This document shows positions 8,589 to 15,364 of a stretch of 15,508 nucleotides of DNA, in pieces. The position numbers and the translations under genes are program-made. The notes under the pieces were generated by a model. The model did not search any database, had not been told where the DNA came from, and saw nothing but the letters and a program-made list of their open reading frames with translations. The stretch comes from Cellvibrionales bacterium UBA2034 (GTDB lineage: Bacteria; Pseudomonadota; Gammaproteobacteria; Pseudomonadales; UBA7239): positions 19,456-34,963 of the forward strand of contig DDBK01000105.1 of NCBI GenBank assembly GCA_002333095.1, in the 5' to 3' direction. The first letter of the stretch is position 1; the number at the start of each line of letters is the position of its first letter.

Positions 8589-9250
8589 CAGTGCTCCTGC
8601 CTGTGAAAGATTCGATCCTGTATGGCATCCAGTATCGCGGGTAATTCTGACATACAGGCGAACACTGATGCATCAGCAAAGGTCGCATGTTTTTCACCGA
8701 AGGCACAGACCTGCATACCTGCAGCCAGCGCCGCCAACACGCCGGGGCTGGAATCCTCGATAACAATACAGTGCGACGGTGAATATTGTTGCGCTCTGGC
8801 AGCATACAAAAAAAGATCCGGCGCAGGCTTGCCATGTTGCACATCACTGGCACTGAAAATCCTGTCGCCAAAATATTTCAGCAGCCCGGATTTCTCCAGC
8901 GTCAACGCCATCTTCTCGTGACTACCACTGGAAGCAACGCAGCATGGCCAATGCTGTTCCTGCAACCACTCCAGCACCTCTACAACACCTGGAACAGGCT
9001 CTAATTCCCTGGCAAAGCGGTCAAATGTATCCTGTTGCAGGCGCAGGAAAAAATCTTCCGGCAACGGTGCCTGCCCTGTTTCAATCAACGATTTGCAGCT
9101 TTGCAGTGACAATCCGGTGAAACGCTCCATGCACTGCTGCGGCGTATGCGGGTAACCCGCCTGTGTCAGATGCTCGGCAAATGCTGCGCTGGCAATCGAT
9201 TCACTATCAACCAGCACGCCATCACAATCAAAAATAAGCAGCGGCTTCAT
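8588..9250 (-). CDS. HAD-superfamily hydrolase, phosphatase/phosphoglucomutase-like
   Basis: This 220-residue soluble protein has all four HAD motifs: [10 protein letters not shown] with nucleophile D8 and acid D10, the Ser/Thr motif in ASSGS (about 106-110), Lys141 in HGKPAPD, and the metal-binding IEDSSPGV (E165, D166). An alpha-helical cap (about residues 16-85) places it in subfamily IA with beta-phosphoglucomutase-like and small sugar-phosphate phosphatases. The substrate cannot be read from sequence. Its start overlaps the stop of the M15 peptidase by four bases (ATGA) and its stop overlaps the cysE start, so the three are translationally coupled. Confidence 0.9.
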   Translation of the reverse strand: MKPLLIFDCDGVLVDSESIASAAFAEHLTQAGYPHTPQQCMERFTGLSLQSCKSLIETGQAPLPEDFFLRLQQDTFDRFARELEPVPGVVEVLEWLQEQHWPCCVASSGSHEKMALTLEKSGLLKYFGDRIFSASDVQHGKPAPDLFLYAARAQQYSPSHCIVIEDSSPGVLAALAAGMQVCAFGEKHATFADASVFACMSELPAILDAIQDRIFHRQEH

Positions 9251-9945
9251 GCGTTGCTGTCAGGCGTGACCAGCACATAGCGATGAAATATATCGTGCCA
9301 ATGCACATAAATACGGTCCTTCAATGCAATATCCTGCGCCATGATCCAGTCAATCAATCGCGCCTCATCCAGCAGCTTTTCATAGCGTTCCGCCACAGGG
9401 CGACAGGACAGGTGCCAGCGCTCCGGCGCAATACCGCCACGGTCGGCTGTATACGGCCGGAAAAAAACTGCCGATTCCTCCCGCAACACAGCATCAAGCC
9501 AATCATGCAAGGCAGCGAACGGACCACAATCTGTGCACTCGGCAGTTGTCAGCTGTACGGAATAATCCTGCGCAACTGCAGCAGCATCAAAAACATCAAG
9601 GTCCGTGCCCCAATGATGGCGGGAACACCCGGGAATGGCAGACCAACGCAGCATGGCAAACAGCAACGCATCTTCCGACATCGAGCAGGCATCCAACGGA
9701 TTGCCACATGCATCCAGCACCGGGCGCTGGCCAGAAGCCTTGCCATTCCAGATCAGTTGCTGGCGATCAAATCCACGCCACGCACTGGCAATCCGCAAGG
9801 AAAAACCGACATCAAGTGCCCGGGCAACCAGATCTGTCCAGGGCGACAGAACATCCTTATGCACGAGAAAAGATTCACCGTGCTCTACAGGCACCAGAGC
9901 AGCGGATGTTTGTCCTGTGAGTACTCGCCAGTCCTCTTCAATCAC
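9247..9945 (-). CDS. M15 family metallopeptidase (VanY-type D-Ala-D-Ala/LD-carboxypeptidase fold)
   Basis: This 232-residue protein has the M15 zinc signature SRHHWGTDLD (ligands H110 and D117) and the second motif PERWHLS with the catalytic Glu174 and ligand His177. M15 enzymes trim D-amino acids from peptidoglycan peptides. The upstream SAWRGFDRQQ segment is also typical of the family. The start is a GTG with GAGG eight bases upstream; no earlier in-frame start was found. The N-terminus (MIEEDWRVLTGQ) has no signal peptide or lipobox, unlike periplasmic family members. It heads a five-gene run on this strand. Exact substrate is not known. Confidence 0.87.
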   Translation of the reverse strand: MIEEDWRVLTGQTSAALVPVEHGESFLVHKDVLSPWTDLVARALDVGFSLRIASAWRGFDRQQLIWNGKASGQRPVLDACGNPLDACSMSEDALLFAMLRWSAIPGCSRHHWGTDLDVFDAAAVAQDYSVQLTTAECTDCGPFAALHDWLDAVLREESAVFFRPYTADRGGIAPERWHLSCRPVAERYEKLLDEARLIDWIMAQDIALKDRIYVHWHDIFHRYVLVTPDSNA

Positions 9946-10004
9946 TTTTTGTGCCTCTACTGGAAAGCCACTACATTTACGTTGCGCAAGAGCGCCCGCG
10001 GGTT

Positions 10005-10010
10005 ATTATA
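10005..10010 (-). promoter_or_regulatory. Candidate -10 box for the M15-HAD-cysE-dgkA-MAPEG run
   Basis: A perfect TATAAT on the - strand lies 59 bases upstream of the M15 GTG start, inside the 135-base divergent gap shared with the TfoX-like gene. No clear -35 box was found at the expected spacing. The same bases read TATTAT on the + strand, 16 bases after a weak TTGCGC, so this spot may also serve the opposite gene. Confidence 0.35.
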
Positions 10011-10080
10011 AGCAGACAACAGCGCCTTCAGAGAGTCGGCGTTCAAGATATACCAAGATGCTCTCATCGGGATACGCAGC

Positions 10081-10377
10081 GTGACAGCAGACAAGAAGCT
10101 GATCGAAATGAAGAACCTTGGACCCTCTACCGTCAATGTTCTTAATTCCATTGGTATTCGCACACAGCAGGAATTACAAGCAGTCGGCTCCGTCCAGGCT
10201 TACCGGCGCATCAGACAAAAGGGAATTCATGTCTCGCGCGCCTTACTCTACGCAATGGAAGGTGCACTGCTGGATATGCCCTGGCAATCGCTGGATCCCG
10301 CCTTGAAAGTCCAGCTGGTACAGATGGCCGAGAGAATTTACCAGGAAGAAACAGAGGCCGAAAACCCCGGGGGTTAG
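10081..10377 (+). CDS. Stand-alone TfoX C-terminal-domain protein
   Basis: This 98-residue protein matches the TfoX C-terminal domain: KNLGPSTVNVLNSIGI, then a helix-hairpin-helix-like region, then ALLYAMEGALLDMPW. In full TfoX/Sxy regulators this domain follows an N-terminal domain and the protein promotes CRP-dependent competence genes; here only the C-terminal domain exists. Its role alone is unknown. The GTG at 10081 gives MTADKKLIEMKNLGP, the usual spacing before the domain, but its ribosome site is weak; ATG 10108 is an alternative. It is divergent from the M15 run and converges on the zinc-ribbon gene with four bases between stops. Confidence 0.83.
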   Translation: MTADKKLIEMKNLGPSTVNVLNSIGIRTQQELQAVGSVQAYRRIRQKGIHVSRALLYAMEGALLDMPWQSLDPALKVQLVQMAERIYQEETEAENPGG

Positions 10378-10381
10378 AACG

Positions 10382-10576
10382 TCATGTTGCCTGTGTTCTG
10401 GTTTTCCCACAGCGCTTGCAGCGATATTGTGTCACCAGTTTTCCCTGCTTCACATCAAAACTGTTTTCCTTCACCACTTCCCAACTGTGAAAACCATTTC
10501 CACACAAGGTGCTCTGCTTTCCTTTCTTCTGCAGCAAAGCTTTCTTGTGTTTGACCAGAGAAACCACATCGCTCAT
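10382..10576 (-). CDS. Small zinc-ribbon-like protein, unknown function
   Basis: This 64-residue basic protein carries a probable zinc site: C25 and H30 in LCGNGFHSWEVV, and C53/C56 in YRCKRCGKTRT. The N-terminus (MSDVVSLVKHKKALLQKK) is an amphipathic, lysine-rich helix. The start ATG lies 10 bases after the folK stop with no strong ribosome site, suggesting coupling to folK. The longer frame up to 10813 is shadow sequence inside folK and was not used. I recognise no named family; a nucleic-acid-binding role is possible but not shown. Confidence 0.75.
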   Translation of the reverse strand: MSDVVSLVKHKKALLQKKGKQSTLCGNGFHSWEVVKENSFDVKQGKLVTQYRCKRCGKTRTQAT

Positions 10577-10586
10577 ACAGGCTGAT

Positions 10587-11105
10587 TCATACACATTGTT
10601 TTTTGCTGATTTGCTTGCCGCGCCAGACAAAATCAACCGGCCACAATTTCTGTTGCTTGCTATAGGCTTGCCATAATCCAGAAAATGACCGGCGCTCGAC
10701 GGGATGCTCATCATCCGGGGCAATTTCTGCCAATGGCAACAGCACAAAGGCATTTTCCAGGATTTCTGCGCGCGGCAGGACAATACCACCCACTTCGCCA
10801 GCGCAATGATCATAGGTCAGGATATCAATATCGAGCGTGCGCGCAGAAAATCGCTCCTGCCCGCGATCGCGGCCATTATCGTGTTCAATCTCACGCAAAC
10901 AGGCTGACAACGAGCTAACCGGTTTGTCGGTATCAAACCCAGCTACCAGATTAAAAAAATTATCGCCGGCAAAACCGACCGCTTCGCTTTCATAAACCGA
11001 TGAAATATCCAGCACGGAAAATTTTTCAGCCAACGCATCCAGCGCCGCCGTAATATGGCGCTCACGATCGATATTGCTGCCAATACTTACATAAACTTTG
11101 GCCAC
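10587..11105 (-). CDS. folK: 2-amino-4-hydroxy-6-hydroxymethyldihydropteridine pyrophosphokinase (HPPK)
   Basis: HPPK transfers pyrophosphate from ATP to 6-hydroxymethyl-dihydropterin in folate synthesis. Family signatures present are VYVSIGSN at the N-terminus, a VYESEAVGF segment, and RTLDIDILTYD, which carries the two metal-binding Asp residues. LPRAEILENAFVLLPLAEIAP is the typical C-terminal part. A GTG start at 11105 (172 residues, MAKVYVSIGSN) is preferred because AAGGA lies six bases upstream; the ATG at 11111 touches that AAGGA directly, too close for a ribosome site. The gene lies 19 bases after folB, which makes the HPPK substrate. Confidence 0.93.
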   Translation of the reverse strand: MAKVYVSIGSNIDRERHITAALDALAEKFSVLDISSVYESEAVGFAGDNFFNLVAGFDTDKPVSSLSACLREIEHDNGRDRGQERFSARTLDIDILTYDHCAGEVGGIVLPRAEILENAFVLLPLAEIAPDDEHPVERRSFSGLWQAYSKQQKLWPVDFVWRGKQISKKQCV

Positions 11106-11124
11106 AACCATTCCTTCATGACAA

Positions 11125-11478
11125 TCATTTCGCACCACGCTCGATGACGAGCCCGACATCTTGCGCACCGCGCAAAGCGCCTGGTTTACTGATACGCAGG
11201 CGCAGCCAGCTAACCTTGAATTCTTCACGCACAATATCTGCCACAGCTTCAGCCAATGCTTCAATGAGCTGGAACTGGCTCTGACTCACAAACTGTATCA
11301 GGCGCTTGGAAATAGCCTTGTAATCGAGTGCATCCTTGATGTCATCACTGGCTGCAGCCGGGCGGATATCTGCCGCCATCTCCAGGTCAAGACTGACTGT
11401 CTGCAACACTTCACGCTCCCAGGCAAAAATGCCTATGATCGTTTCTATGCGCAAATCTCGGATGTAAACAATATCCAT
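11125..11478 (-). CDS. folB: Dihydroneopterin aldolase
   Basis: This 117-residue enzyme cleaves dihydroneopterin to 6-hydroxymethyl-dihydropterin and glycolaldehyde in folate synthesis. Active-site positions are E21 in GIFAWERE, Y53 in ALDYKAI, E73 in LIEALAE and K98 in RISKPGAL. The start MDIVYIRDL aligns with E. coli FolB (MDIVFI), so ATG 11478 was chosen with an AGG seven bases upstream; ATG 11484, two codons earlier, is equally open. It sits 26 bases after tsaD and is followed by folK, so consecutive pathway steps are adjacent. Confidence 0.95.
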   Translation of the reverse strand: MDIVYIRDLRIETIIGIFAWEREVLQTVSLDLEMAADIRPAAASDDIKDALDYKAISKRLIQFVSQSQFQLIEALAEAVADIVREEFKVSWLRLRISKPGALRGAQDVGLVIERGAK

Positions 11479-11504
11479 AACCATGCCTGTCTCTCAAATC
11501 GGTT

Positions 11505-12545
11505 TTATAACGCTGGCAGATCTATAGCAGGCAATGTATCGAGCGGCCAGCGTGCGTGGGTATTAATGTCCAGCGGCTCGCACTGACCTGCCAGCAAACG
11601 CTGGCAACCCGCGTAGGCAATCATCGCACCGTTATCCGTACAGAATGCAGGACGCGGATAAAAAACAGTCGCCTTGCCCGCCAGCGCCCCCTGCATTTTT
11701 TCACGCAACCGGTGGTTCGCACTGACACCGCCGGCAATCACCAATTGTTTCAAGCCCGTTTGCTCGACAGCGCGCTTGCACTTGATCACCAGTGTGTCCA
11801 CTACAGCTTCCTGGAAAGCCCAGGCAATATCTGCCGATGTCTGTGCATCAGGCAACCCGTTCGCGCCTGCGTGTTTGTGTATCGTGGTCAGTGCGAAGGT
11901 TTTCAATCCGCTGAAACTGAAATCGAGACCGGGGCGATCGGTCATCGGGCGAGGAAACACAAAACGCCCTGGCACACCCTGTTCTGCCAACCGGCTGATC
12001 TGTGGGCCACCAGGGTAATCAAGGTCCAGCAGCTTGGCTGTCTTGTCAAACGCCTCTCCTGCAGCATCATCCAGCGACTCACCCAGCAAATGGTATTGCC
12101 CAATGCCTGACACCGACACCAGTTGGGTATGACCGCCCGACACCAACAGTGCAACAAAGGGAAATGTCGGCGCGGGTGTTTCCAGCATCGGTGCCAACAA
12201 ATGCCCTTCCATGTGATGGACGCCAATGGCCGGTACTTTCCAGGCCCAGGCCAGGGTGCGGCCGAATGTAGCGCCGACCAACAATGCGCCCAGCAAGCCG
12301 GGGCCTGCTGTATAGGCGATGCCGTTGATATCGGCTTTGGTGCAGCCAGCTTTGGCCAGCACGTCTTCAATCATCGGCAGCAATTTGCGCACATGATCCC
12401 GTGAGGCCAACTCGGGCACTACGCCACCGTATTCGTTGTGTATCGCAATCTGGCTGTGCAATGCCTCTGCCAGCAGCCCTGCATCGCTGTCGTAGACGGC
12501 AACACCCGTCTCATCACAAGAGGTTTCTATACCCAGTACGCGCAT
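11505..12545 (-). CDS. tsaD: tRNA N6-threonylcarbamoyladenosine transferase
   Basis: TsaD transfers the threonylcarbamoyl group onto A37 of ANN-decoding tRNAs (t6A), working with TsaB and TsaE. The 346-residue protein has the ASKHA-fold start [16 protein letters not shown], the metal-binding HHMEGH (H111 and H115), [16 protein letters not shown] and the late [12 protein letters not shown] motif with its metal Asp. The length is close to E. coli (337). It heads the unit tsaD-folB-folK-zinc ribbon and is divergent from rpsF. The start has only a weak upstream ribosome site; a TATCAT at 12574-12579 on this strand is a possible -10 box without a clear -35. Confidence 0.96.
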   Translation of the reverse strand: MRVLGIETSCDETGVAVYDSDAGLLAEALHSQIAIHNEYGGVVPELASRDHVRKLLPMIEDVLAKAGCTKADINGIAYTAGPGLLGALLVGATFGRTLAWAWKVPAIGVHHMEGHLLAPMLETPAPTFPFVALLVSGGHTQLVSVSGIGQYHLLGESLDDAAGEAFDKTAKLLDLDYPGGPQISRLAEQGVPGRFVFPRPMTDRPGLDFSFSGLKTFALTTIHKHAGANGLPDAQTSADIAWAFQEAVVDTLVIKCKRAVEQTGLKQLVIAGGVSANHRLREKMQGALAGKATVFYPRPAFCTDNGAMIAYAGCQRLLAGQCEPLDINTHARWPLDTLPAIDLPAL

Positions 12546-12565
12546 GAAAAGTCATCAATAAGGAC

Positions 12566-12629
12566 AGGGCAGCATGATAGACCGCCGCCGGTCGACGGTC
12601 TATTGCCAGCGGTTGTAATGGGCTGCCCT
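12566..12629. repeat. Nested inverted repeats in the tsaD/rpsF divergent region
   Basis: Inner arms ATAGACCG (12577-12584) and CGGTCTAT (12596-12603) are perfect over 8 bp with an 11-base loop. Outer arms AGGGCAGC (12566-12573) and GCTGCCCT (12622-12629) are also perfect over 8 bp. The right outer arm lies in the spacer of the rpsF promoter and the left half overlaps the possible tsaD -10 box. This could be an operator controlling both directions or a cruciform-prone site; no regulator is identified. Confidence 0.6.
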
Positions 12630-12641
12630 ATCCCCTAGAAT
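12613..12641 (+). promoter_or_regulatory. Sigma70-type promoter for rpsF-rpsR-rplI
   Basis: TTGTAA (12613-12618) and TAGAAT (12636-12641) are separated by exactly 17 bases, giving an expected start near 12648 and a leader of about 100 bases before the rpsF ATG. Confidence 0.65.
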
Positions 12642-12684
12642 TGCCGCCCCGTTTGCCCGGCCTCTCCGGCAGGCCAGACACCTT

Positions 12685-12726
12685 GCCTCACCGCTATTTC
12701 CCCTGATGGGAAATCATTCGGGAGGC
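12685..12726 (+). promoter_or_regulatory. Probable S6:S18 complex-binding leader motif
   Basis: In the rpsF leader, a 5-bp stem (GCCTC 12685-12689 with GAGGC 12722-12726) encloses an unpaired ACCGCT and a hairpin of 7 bp (ATTTCCC 12696-12702, GGGAAAT 12708-12714, loop CTGAT). A CCG (12691-12693) exposed between a stem and a hairpin is the hallmark of the known mRNA motif bound by the S6:S18 complex, which mimics their 16S rRNA site and represses the operon. The fold ends 10 bases before the ribosome site. Assignment is by position and shape only. Confidence 0.6.
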
Positions 12727-12747
12727 TTAACCCGTAAGGAGTCATCC

Positions 12748-13176
12748 ATGAGACATTACGAAGTCGTATTTCTGGTTCATCCAGACCAGTCCGAGCAAGT
12801 GCCGGGCATGGTAGAACGCTATAAAGGTTCTATCGAAGCCAGTGGCGGCAAAATCCATCGCCTGGAAGATTGGGGACGTCGCCAACTCGCCTACCCGATT
12901 GAAGACATCCATAAGGCGCATTACATCCTGATGAACATCGAGTGCGGCCAACAAGCACTCGATGAGCTCTCCACCAACTTCCGCTATAACGATGCAGTAT
13001 TGCGCAACATGGTCATGCGCCGCGATGAAGCAGTTACCGCTGAATCTTCCATCATGAAAGCTGAAAACGAAGACCGTCGTCGCAAGGCCGAGCAACCCAC
13101 TCGCCCGCCTCGTGAATCCATTCAGGAAGATACCGACATTGACGCTGATGATGACATCAGCGACGACAACACCTAA
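12748..13176 (+). CDS. rpsF: 30S ribosomal protein S6
   Basis: S6 pairs with S18 on the platform of the small ribosomal subunit. The 142-residue protein starts [17 protein letters not shown] and has the conserved [14 protein letters not shown] and [16 protein letters not shown] segments. The ATG follows AAGGAG at seven bases; the open frame upstream to 12706 is leader. The C-terminus is a long acidic tail ([16 protein letters not shown]) that ends in Thr; E. coli S6 ends in Glu residues, to which RimK adds further glutamates. It is the first gene of rpsF-rpsR-rplI, 17 bases before rpsR; no priB lies between them. Confidence 0.97.
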   Translation: MRHYEVVFLVHPDQSEQVPGMVERYKGSIEASGGKIHRLEDWGRRQLAYPIEDIHKAHYILMNIECGQQALDELSTNFRYNDAVLRNMVMRRDEAVTAESSIMKAENEDRRRKAEQPTRPPRESIQEDTDIDADDDISDDNT

Positions 13177-13193
13177 GGTCGAGGAGCGCATTT

Positions 13194-13433
13194 ATGTCAC
13201 GTCAACAACAGCAATTCCGTCGCCGCAAATTTTGCCGCTTCACTGCCGAGAAAACCGTCGAGATCGATTACAAAGATATCGAGATGCTCAAAGGCTACAT
13301 CACTGAAACCGGCAAGATCGTACCAAGCCGGATTACAGGCACCAGCGCGAGATACCAGCGCCAGTTGTCAGCAGCCATCAAGCGTGCGCGCTTCCTGTCC
13401 CTGCTGCCTTACACCGATCAGCACTTTAAATAA
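13194..13433 (+). CDS. rpsR: 30S ribosomal protein S18
   Basis: This 79-residue basic protein has the family core: [46 protein letters not shown] split across conserved blocks, and [14 protein letters not shown]18 binds S6 and the central domain of 16S rRNA. A GAGGAG ribosome site precedes the ATG. rplI follows after 11 bases. Confidence 0.97.
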   Translation: MSRQQQQFRRRKFCRFTAEKTVEIDYKDIEMLKGYITETGKIVPSRITGTSARYQRQLSAAIKRARFLSLLPYTDQHFK

Positions 13434-13444
13434 GGGGCAGGCAC

Positions 13445-13891
13445 ATGCAAGTTATTCTGCTGGATAAAGTAGGCCGCCTCGGCAACGTAGGCACTCAAGT
13501 TAATGTGAAACCGGGTTTTGCCCGTAATTTCCTGTTCCCATTTGGCAAAGCCGTTCCGGCAACTGCAAAAAATGTTGCCGAATTCGACGCACGCCGCGCC
13601 GAACTGGAAGCTGCTGCTGCCGCCAAACTGGCTGAAGCACAGAAGCGCGCTGACGTATTGGCAGCGGTGAGCATCACCATCGCCACCAATGCTGGCGATG
13701 AAGGCAAGCTGTTTGGCTCTATCGGCACGCGCGATATTGCCGACGCACTGACCAAAGCCGGTCACGCCACCACTAAAGCTGAAGTCCGCATGCCAGCTGG
13801 TCCTATCCGTGAAATCGGCGAGTTCCAGATCGACATCCAGCTGCACAGTGATGTGATGCAAGCCATCAAGGTTATTGTCATTCCTGAGTAA
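13445..13891 (+). CDS. rplI: 50S ribosomal protein L9
   Basis: This 148-residue protein has the N-terminal rRNA-binding domain with the signature [16 protein letters not shown] and [14 protein letters not shown], then the long Ala/Glu-rich connecting helix (about residues 45-75) and the C-terminal domain ([16 protein letters not shown]). L9 sits near the L1 stalk and affects reading-frame fidelity. An AGGGG/AGG-rich ribosome site precedes the ATG. Length equals that of E. coli L9 within one residue. A hairpin follows before dnaB. Confidence 0.97.
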   Translation: MQVILLDKVGRLGNVGTQVNVKPGFARNFLFPFGKAVPATAKNVAEFDARRAELEAAAAAKLAEAQKRADVLAAVSITIATNAGDEGKLFGSIGTRDIADALTKAGHATTKAEVRMPAGPIREIGEFQIDIQLHSDVMQAIKVIVIPE

Positions 13892-13920
13892 TGCTGGATT
13901 GCCTTGATTATTGATGTATA

Positions 13921-13953
13921 AAGACAGGCACTCTAGGGTGCCTGTCTTGCTTT
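13921..13953 (+). terminator. Hairpin terminator or attenuator between rplI and dnaB
   Basis: A perfect 11-bp stem (AAGACAGGCAC 13921-13931, GTGCCTGTCTT 13938-13948) with a six-base loop is followed by the short, broken T-run GCTTT. The stem is strong but the T-run is weak, suggesting partial termination. It ends five bases before the GAGGG ribosome site of dnaB, so it could also limit ribosome access. Confidence 0.7.
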
Positions 13954-13966
13954 GAGGGATACGCTT

Positions 13967-15334
13967 TTGACGACCGCTACCACCGACAATAGCCTGCGCA
14001 TACCACCGCACTCGCTGGAAGCCGAGCAAGCGGTGCTGGGCGGCTTGTTGCTGGATCACCAGGCATTCGACCAGGTGCTGGAAGTCCTGCAATCCCGCGA
14101 TTTCTACAGCCCGGATAACCGCCTGATTTTTACTGCCATGGGCCGGCTGTCTGAAGCAGGCAAGCCTATCGACATCATCACGGTGTCCGAACTGCTGGAA
14201 CAGGATAGCGATCTCGAACGCATCGGCGGCATTGCTCACCTGGCCGAGCTGGCTCGACAGACACCCGGTACAAGCAACCTGCTGACCTACGCAAAAATCG
14301 TGCGTGAGCGGGCGATGCTCCGGCAATTGATTCGCACTGCGCACAATGTGGCTGACACGGGTTATGCCACTGAAGGTCGCAGCAGTGACGAGTTGTTAGC
14401 CGAAGCTGAAAAACTGTTTGCCGACATTGCCGACCAACGCCCTGCCGAAAGCGGCATTGAGGCACTGGATCCGCTGCTGAAAAGCGCGCTCCAACGTATT
14501 GATGACATGTCACAGTCAGACAGTCACATCACTGGCATATCCACAGGCTATTACGAACTGGATGACAAGACATCGGGCTGGCAAAAATCCGATCTGGTGA
14601 TTGTTGCCGCTCGCCCTTCAATGGGTAAAACAACATTTGCCATGAACACGGTTGAGCATGCCGTGCTGCACCAGGACAAACCCGTCATTGTTTTCAGTCT
14701 GGAAATGCCGGCAGAATCACTCATCCTGCGGGTTTTGTCTTCTGTCGGACGGATTGACCAGACAAGAATCCGCAGTGGCAAACTGGAACAGGATGAATGG
14801 GACAAGCTGACTATTGCCGTCAAGAAACTGAAAGGCCGCCCACTGTTTATTGATGACACACCGAGCCTGTCGCCGGCAGAAATGCGCGCGCGCGTCCGGC
14901 GTTTGCATCGCGAGCACGGTGAAATTGCGCTGATTATGGTCGACTACTTGCAGCTGATGCGCGTGCCGGGCAATGGAGAGGGCCGCACGTCGGAAATATC
15001 TGAAATATCGCGGACACTGAAAGGCATTGCCCGTGAATTCAACTGTCCGGTGATAGCGCTATCACAGCTCAATCGCTCGCTGGAAAACCGGCCGAACAAG
15101 CGTCCTATCAATTCTGATTTGCGTGAATCCGGTGCCATTGAGCAGGATGCCGATGTGATCCTGTTTATTTATCGTGACGAAGTGTACAACGAAGACAGTC
15201 AGGACAAGGGCACAGCAGAAATCATTCTTGGCAAACAACGCAACGGTCCTATTGGCACATGCCGCCTTGCATTCCAGGGACGATTCACGCGCTTTGACAA
15301 TCTCGCACGCGCACCAGGCAGCGACAATCGCTAA
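13967..15334 (+). CDS. dnaB: Replicative DNA helicase DnaB
   Basis: DnaB is the hexameric 5'-3' helicase that unwinds the replication fork and recruits primase. The 455-residue protein has the N-terminal helical domain (PPHSLEAEQAVLGGLLLD), linker, and RecA-like domain with Walker A ARPSMGKTT, Walker B IMVDYLQLM, ALSQLNRSLE, and the closing GKQRNGPIG. Length is close to E. coli (471) and no intein interrupts it. A TTG start at 13967 is preferred: GAGGG lies eight bases upstream and no ATG is available before the conserved region; TTG 13952 would leave no room for a ribosome site after the hairpin. It follows rplI behind the attenuator. Confidence 0.96.
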   Translation: MTTATTDNSLRIPPHSLEAEQAVLGGLLLDHQAFDQVLEVLQSRDFYSPDNRLIFTAMGRLSEAGKPIDIITVSELLEQDSDLERIGGIAHLAELARQTPGTSNLLTYAKIVRERAMLRQLIRTAHNVADTGYATEGRSSDELLAEAEKLFADIADQRPAESGIEALDPLLKSALQRIDDMSQSDSHITGISTGYYELDDKTSGWQKSDLVIVAARPSMGKTTFAMNTVEHAVLHQDKPVIVFSLEMPAESLILRVLSSVGRIDQTRIRSGKLEQDEWDKLTIAVKKLKGRPLFIDDTPSLSPAEMRARVRRLHREHGEIALIMVDYLQLMRVPGNGEGRTSEISEISRTLKGIAREFNCPVIALSQLNRSLENRPNKRPINSDLRESGAIEQDADVILFIYRDEVYNEDSQDKGTAEIILGKQRNGPIGTCRLAFQGRFTRFDNLARAPGSDNR

Positions 15335-15364
15335 CCACTGTTTTTGTTTAGCCCTGCATTTTCA

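Noticed and set aside
9283..10011. 242-codon + strand frame over the M15 gene
   Set aside because: The opposite strand encodes an M15 peptidase with all zinc ligands; this frame resembles no family and runs into the intergenic region.
10577..10813. Longer - strand frame giving the zinc-ribbon protein an extra 79 residues
   Set aside because: The extension is an alternative frame within folK, and the compact protein from 10576 contains the whole conserved part.
12659..12675. Small inverted repeat GGCCT/AGGCC in the rpsF leader
   Set aside because: Five base pairs in GC-rich sequence are expected by chance and no T-run follows; not called as a separate element.
13418..14344. 308-codon open frame on the - strand across rplI and dnaB
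   Set aside because: It lies antisense to two clearly identified genes and shows no recognisable family; it is a shadow frame.
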